Assembly: GCA_012689375.1 (NCBI GenBank)
Contig: JAAZLO010000062.1
Coordinates: 1-36,492 of the forward strand
DNA from: Bacillota bacterium
GTDB taxonomy: Bacteria > Bacillota > SHA-98 > UBA4971
Reading direction: 5' to 3'
DNA length: 36,492 nucleotides
Positions 34,895 to 36,492 of the stretch are shown in pieces. The notes under the pieces were generated by a model. The model was not told where the DNA came from. It was given only the letters and a program-made list of their open reading frames with translations, and did not search any database. Within the stretch, counting starts at the first letter, position 1, and each line of letters starts with the position of its first letter. A program made the translations under genes and the position numbers.

Positions 34895-36340
34895 TTAATA
34901 TGCCTTCCCAAAATAGACCCATGTATCGGTATTATCGCCGCAACAAACACACTTGCCGGGTTTAGGTTCGCTGTCCATGGGGATACACCTTATTGTGGCA
35001 CCGGATTCTTCCTTAATTGAGGTTTCGCAATTTGGGTTTCCACACCACGGAGCAAATATGAGCCCCCGCTGCGCTTCTATAATATCTTTAAATTCATCGT
35101 AATTATCGGATGTATGAGTATTCTCATCCATGAATTTTTTGGCTCTTCTATAAAGGCCTTCTTGGACATCGGATAACATATTTGTTACTGCTTCTTCCAG
35201 GTTTTCCATAGGTACAATGGTTTTTTTGCCTGTATCCCTTTGTACAAGCACTACTTTTCCCGCTTTAACATCACGCGGCCCGATTTCTAGCCTGACAGGG
35301 ACCCCTTTAAGCTCCCATTCATTAAATTTCCAGCCGGGCGAGTATTCCTCCCGTGCATCTAATTCAACTCTTAGGGTCCTTTTCAGTCTTTGGAATACCT
35401 CGTTGGCTGTTTTGATTACTATTTCCTGGGAAGGGGGTGGCATTATTGGTACAATAACCACCTGCACCGGGGCAATTTTCGGTGGCAGGGCAAGTCCACG
35501 CTCGTCTCCATGGACCATAATAATACCACCAATCAGCCTTGTTGAAACACCCCAGGAAGTCTGCCATACGTACTTCAACTGATTATCTTGATCAAGGAAG
35601 GAGATATCAAATACCTTGGCAAAATTTTGGCCCAGATTATGGGATGTACCTGCCTGTAATGCCCGGCCGTCTGTCATAAGTGCCTCAACGCAATATGTGG
35701 TTATAGCCCCTGCAAATTTTTCTTCTTCTGTTTTCTTACCGAACAGAACAGGTATTGCTAAGTCCTCGGAAAGAAAATCTTTGTATATATCCAATATTTT
35801 CAGGGTTTCCTCCTCTGCTTCTTCCTCAGTTCTGTGGCAGGTATGTCCTTCTTGCCACAGGAACTCTGATGTTCTTAAGAATAGTCTGGTAGCCTTTTCC
35901 CACCTTACAACATTAGCCCATTGATTTATGAGAACCGGGAGATCCCGCCATGAACTAATCCACTTTGAATACATATGTCCAATGATTGTTTCGGAAGTCG
36001 GCCTGACTACGAGGGGCTCAGCCAAATCTTCACTGCCTGCTCTAGTTACCCAGGCGACCTCAGGTGCAAAGCCTTCAACATGTTCCGCTTCTTTTTCAAG
36101 AAAGCTCCTGGGAATAAGCAGCGGGAAGTAAGCATTTTTATGTCCGGTGGCTTTGAGCCGTCTGTCCAGAAGCTCCTTTATGTTTTCCCAAATACCGAAC
36201 CCGTAAGGACGTATTACCATACAGCCTCTTACCGGGGCATAGTCAGCAAGTTCAGCGCGGAGTATCACGTCTGTGTACCATTGGGAAAAGTTTTCTGATT
36301 TCGGGGTTATGTGTTGAACAAATTCTTGAGAACCTTTCAT
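34895..36340 (-). CDS. proS: Prolyl-tRNA synthetase, archaeal/eukaryotic type
   Basis: A 481-aa class II synthetase (ProS type 3) that charges tRNA-Pro. Class II motifs include RPYGFGIWENI, PTSETIIGHMY, RWEKATRLFLRTSEFLWQEGH (motif 2) and GVSTRLIGGIIMVHGDERG (motif 3). The C-terminal zinc-like domain has Cys in PWCGNPNCE and CVCCGD, and the protein ends in Tyr (KAY), as is usual. The bacterial INS editing domain is absent. The ATG at 36340 follows AGGAGGG about 12 nt upstream. The frame stays open to 36448, but that part is group II intron RNA, not protein. It is one of the few right-arm genes on the minus strand. Confidence 0.96.
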   Translation of the reverse strand: MKGSQEFVQHITPKSENFSQWYTDVILRAELADYAPVRGCMVIRPYGFGIWENIKELLDRRLKATGHKNAYFPLLIPRSFLEKEAEHVEGFAPEVAWVTRAGSEDLAEPLVVRPTSETIIGHMYSKWISSWRDLPVLINQWANVVRWEKATRLFLRTSEFLWQEGHTCHRTEEEAEEETLKILDIYKDFLSEDLAIPVLFGKKTEEEKFAGAITTYCVEALMTDGRALQAGTSHNLGQNFAKVFDISFLDQDNQLKYVWQTSWGVSTRLIGGIIMVHGDERGLALPPKIAPVQVVIVPIMPPPSQEIVIKTANEVFQRLKRTLRVELDAREEYSPGWKFNEWELKGVPVRLEIGPRDVKAGKVVLVQRDTGKKTIVPMENLEEAVTNMLSDVQEGLYRRAKKFMDENTHTSDNYDEFKDIIEAQRGLIFAPWCGNPNCETSIKEESGATIRCIPMDSEPKPGKCVCCGDNTDTWVYFGKAY

Positions 36341-36367
36341 TTCTGTCCCGTCCCTCCTTAATTTACA

Positions 36368-36492
36368 ATCGGGTAGGAGGCTACCCATTAATTGGGTAGC
36401 CGACCTCCCACACCACCGTACGTACCGTTCGGTATACGGCGGTTCCAAAGGTTACACATTACTTTGCAGAATAGCATTCAGCCAAACTAAGG
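36368..36492 (-). mobile_element. Group II intron, 3' end (domains V-VI), partial
   Basis: On the minus strand, 36443-36412 folds like intron domain V: a 9-bp stem (ACCGCCGTA/TACGGTGGT, one G-U), a 2-nt bulge CG, a 4-bp stem TACC/GGTA and a 4-nt loop. Domain VI follows as a 9-bp hairpin (GGCTACCCA/TGGGTAGCC) with a lower stem. An unpaired A lies 7 nt from the predicted 3' splice end CCCGAT (36368), as expected of the branch site. A short open frame ending in TAA at 36459-36461 may be the tail of the intron-encoded protein. The rest lies off the window. Confidence 0.75.

Noticed and set aside
36341-36448. N-terminal extension of ProRS to 517 aa
   Set aside because: The added residues translate intron domains V-VI. 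The ATG at 36340 has an SD and gives the normal family length.

Overview
This window is the replication-origin region of a low-to-mid G+C, spore-forming Firmicute. The gene order places it in the Clostridia, probably near Peptococcaceae or Thermoanaerobacterales-like syntrophs or acetogens. No species can be named from the sequence. Supporting points are the order dnaA-dnaN-yaaA-recF-DUF721-remB-gyrB-gyrA on one arm and rpmH-rnpA-yidD-yidC-jag-mnmE-mnmG-rsmG-noc-parA-parB on the other, the sporulation gene yyaC, strong GGAGG-type ribosome-binding sites with frequent TTG/GTG starts, and an archaeal/eukaryotic-type ProRS.

Layout. (1) 1-2.05 kb: an edge region with repeats resembling an IS end, a secreted HExxH metallopeptidase (minus) and a membrane-anchored helical protein (plus) whose SD can be masked by a hairpin. 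(2) 2.08-14.9 kb, all minus: an ATPase-wHTH gene, then dnaA, dnaN, yaaA, recF, DUF721/DciA-like, remB, gyrB, gyrA, archease and rtcB. The RNA-repair pair archease-rtcB sits directly behind gyrA. (3) oriC: a downstream part between dnaA and dnaN has six TAG DnaA-trios, a G-rich spacer and tandem DnaA boxes (the basal unwinding layout). A second DnaA-box cluster lies at 14.94-15.21 kb, on the far side of the ATPase-wHTH gene, so the origin looks bipartite. (4) 15.5-24.7 kb, all plus: rpmH (44 aa), rnpA, yidD, yidC and jag, a strong terminator, mnmE-mnmG-rsmG, then noc-parA-parB. (5) 24.3-25.3 kb: centromere-like DNA with one parS inside parB, a second parS at the centre of a 46-bp dyad, a 15-bp inverted repeat beside it, and a perfect Noc-binding site. 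(6) 25.3-34.8 kb: envelope and sporulation genes (DUF4446, M23 peptidase, bactofilin, phosphoribosyltransferase, yyaC, YkvI-like transporter, VanW), an orphan atpZ and short atpI-like pair, a thymidylate-kinase-like protein without the Walker A lysine, a DUF6504-like protein and threonine aldolase. (7) 34.9-36.5 kb: proS (minus), with the 3' end (domains V-VI) of a group II intron only 27 nt upstream of its start codon.

How the parts work together. DnaA, the split oriC, DnaN, RecF, gyrase and the DciA-like protein carry out initiation and early elongation. ParA/ParB/parS and Noc with its sites organise and protect the duplicated origin. The right-hand genes serve ribosome and tRNA maturation, membrane protein insertion and the cell envelope or spore. 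Genes run mostly away from the origin on both sides; the 1.5-kb membrane protein, yyaC and proS are exceptions.

The most interesting items are the ATPase-wHTH protein lodged inside the bipartite origin, the clustered Noc-type sites, the elaborate parS dyad, a promoter-plus-terminator-like hairpin leader before gyrB, the Walker-A-defective Tmk paralogue, and the intron end that feeds proS. I saw no clear new defence or CRISPR system.
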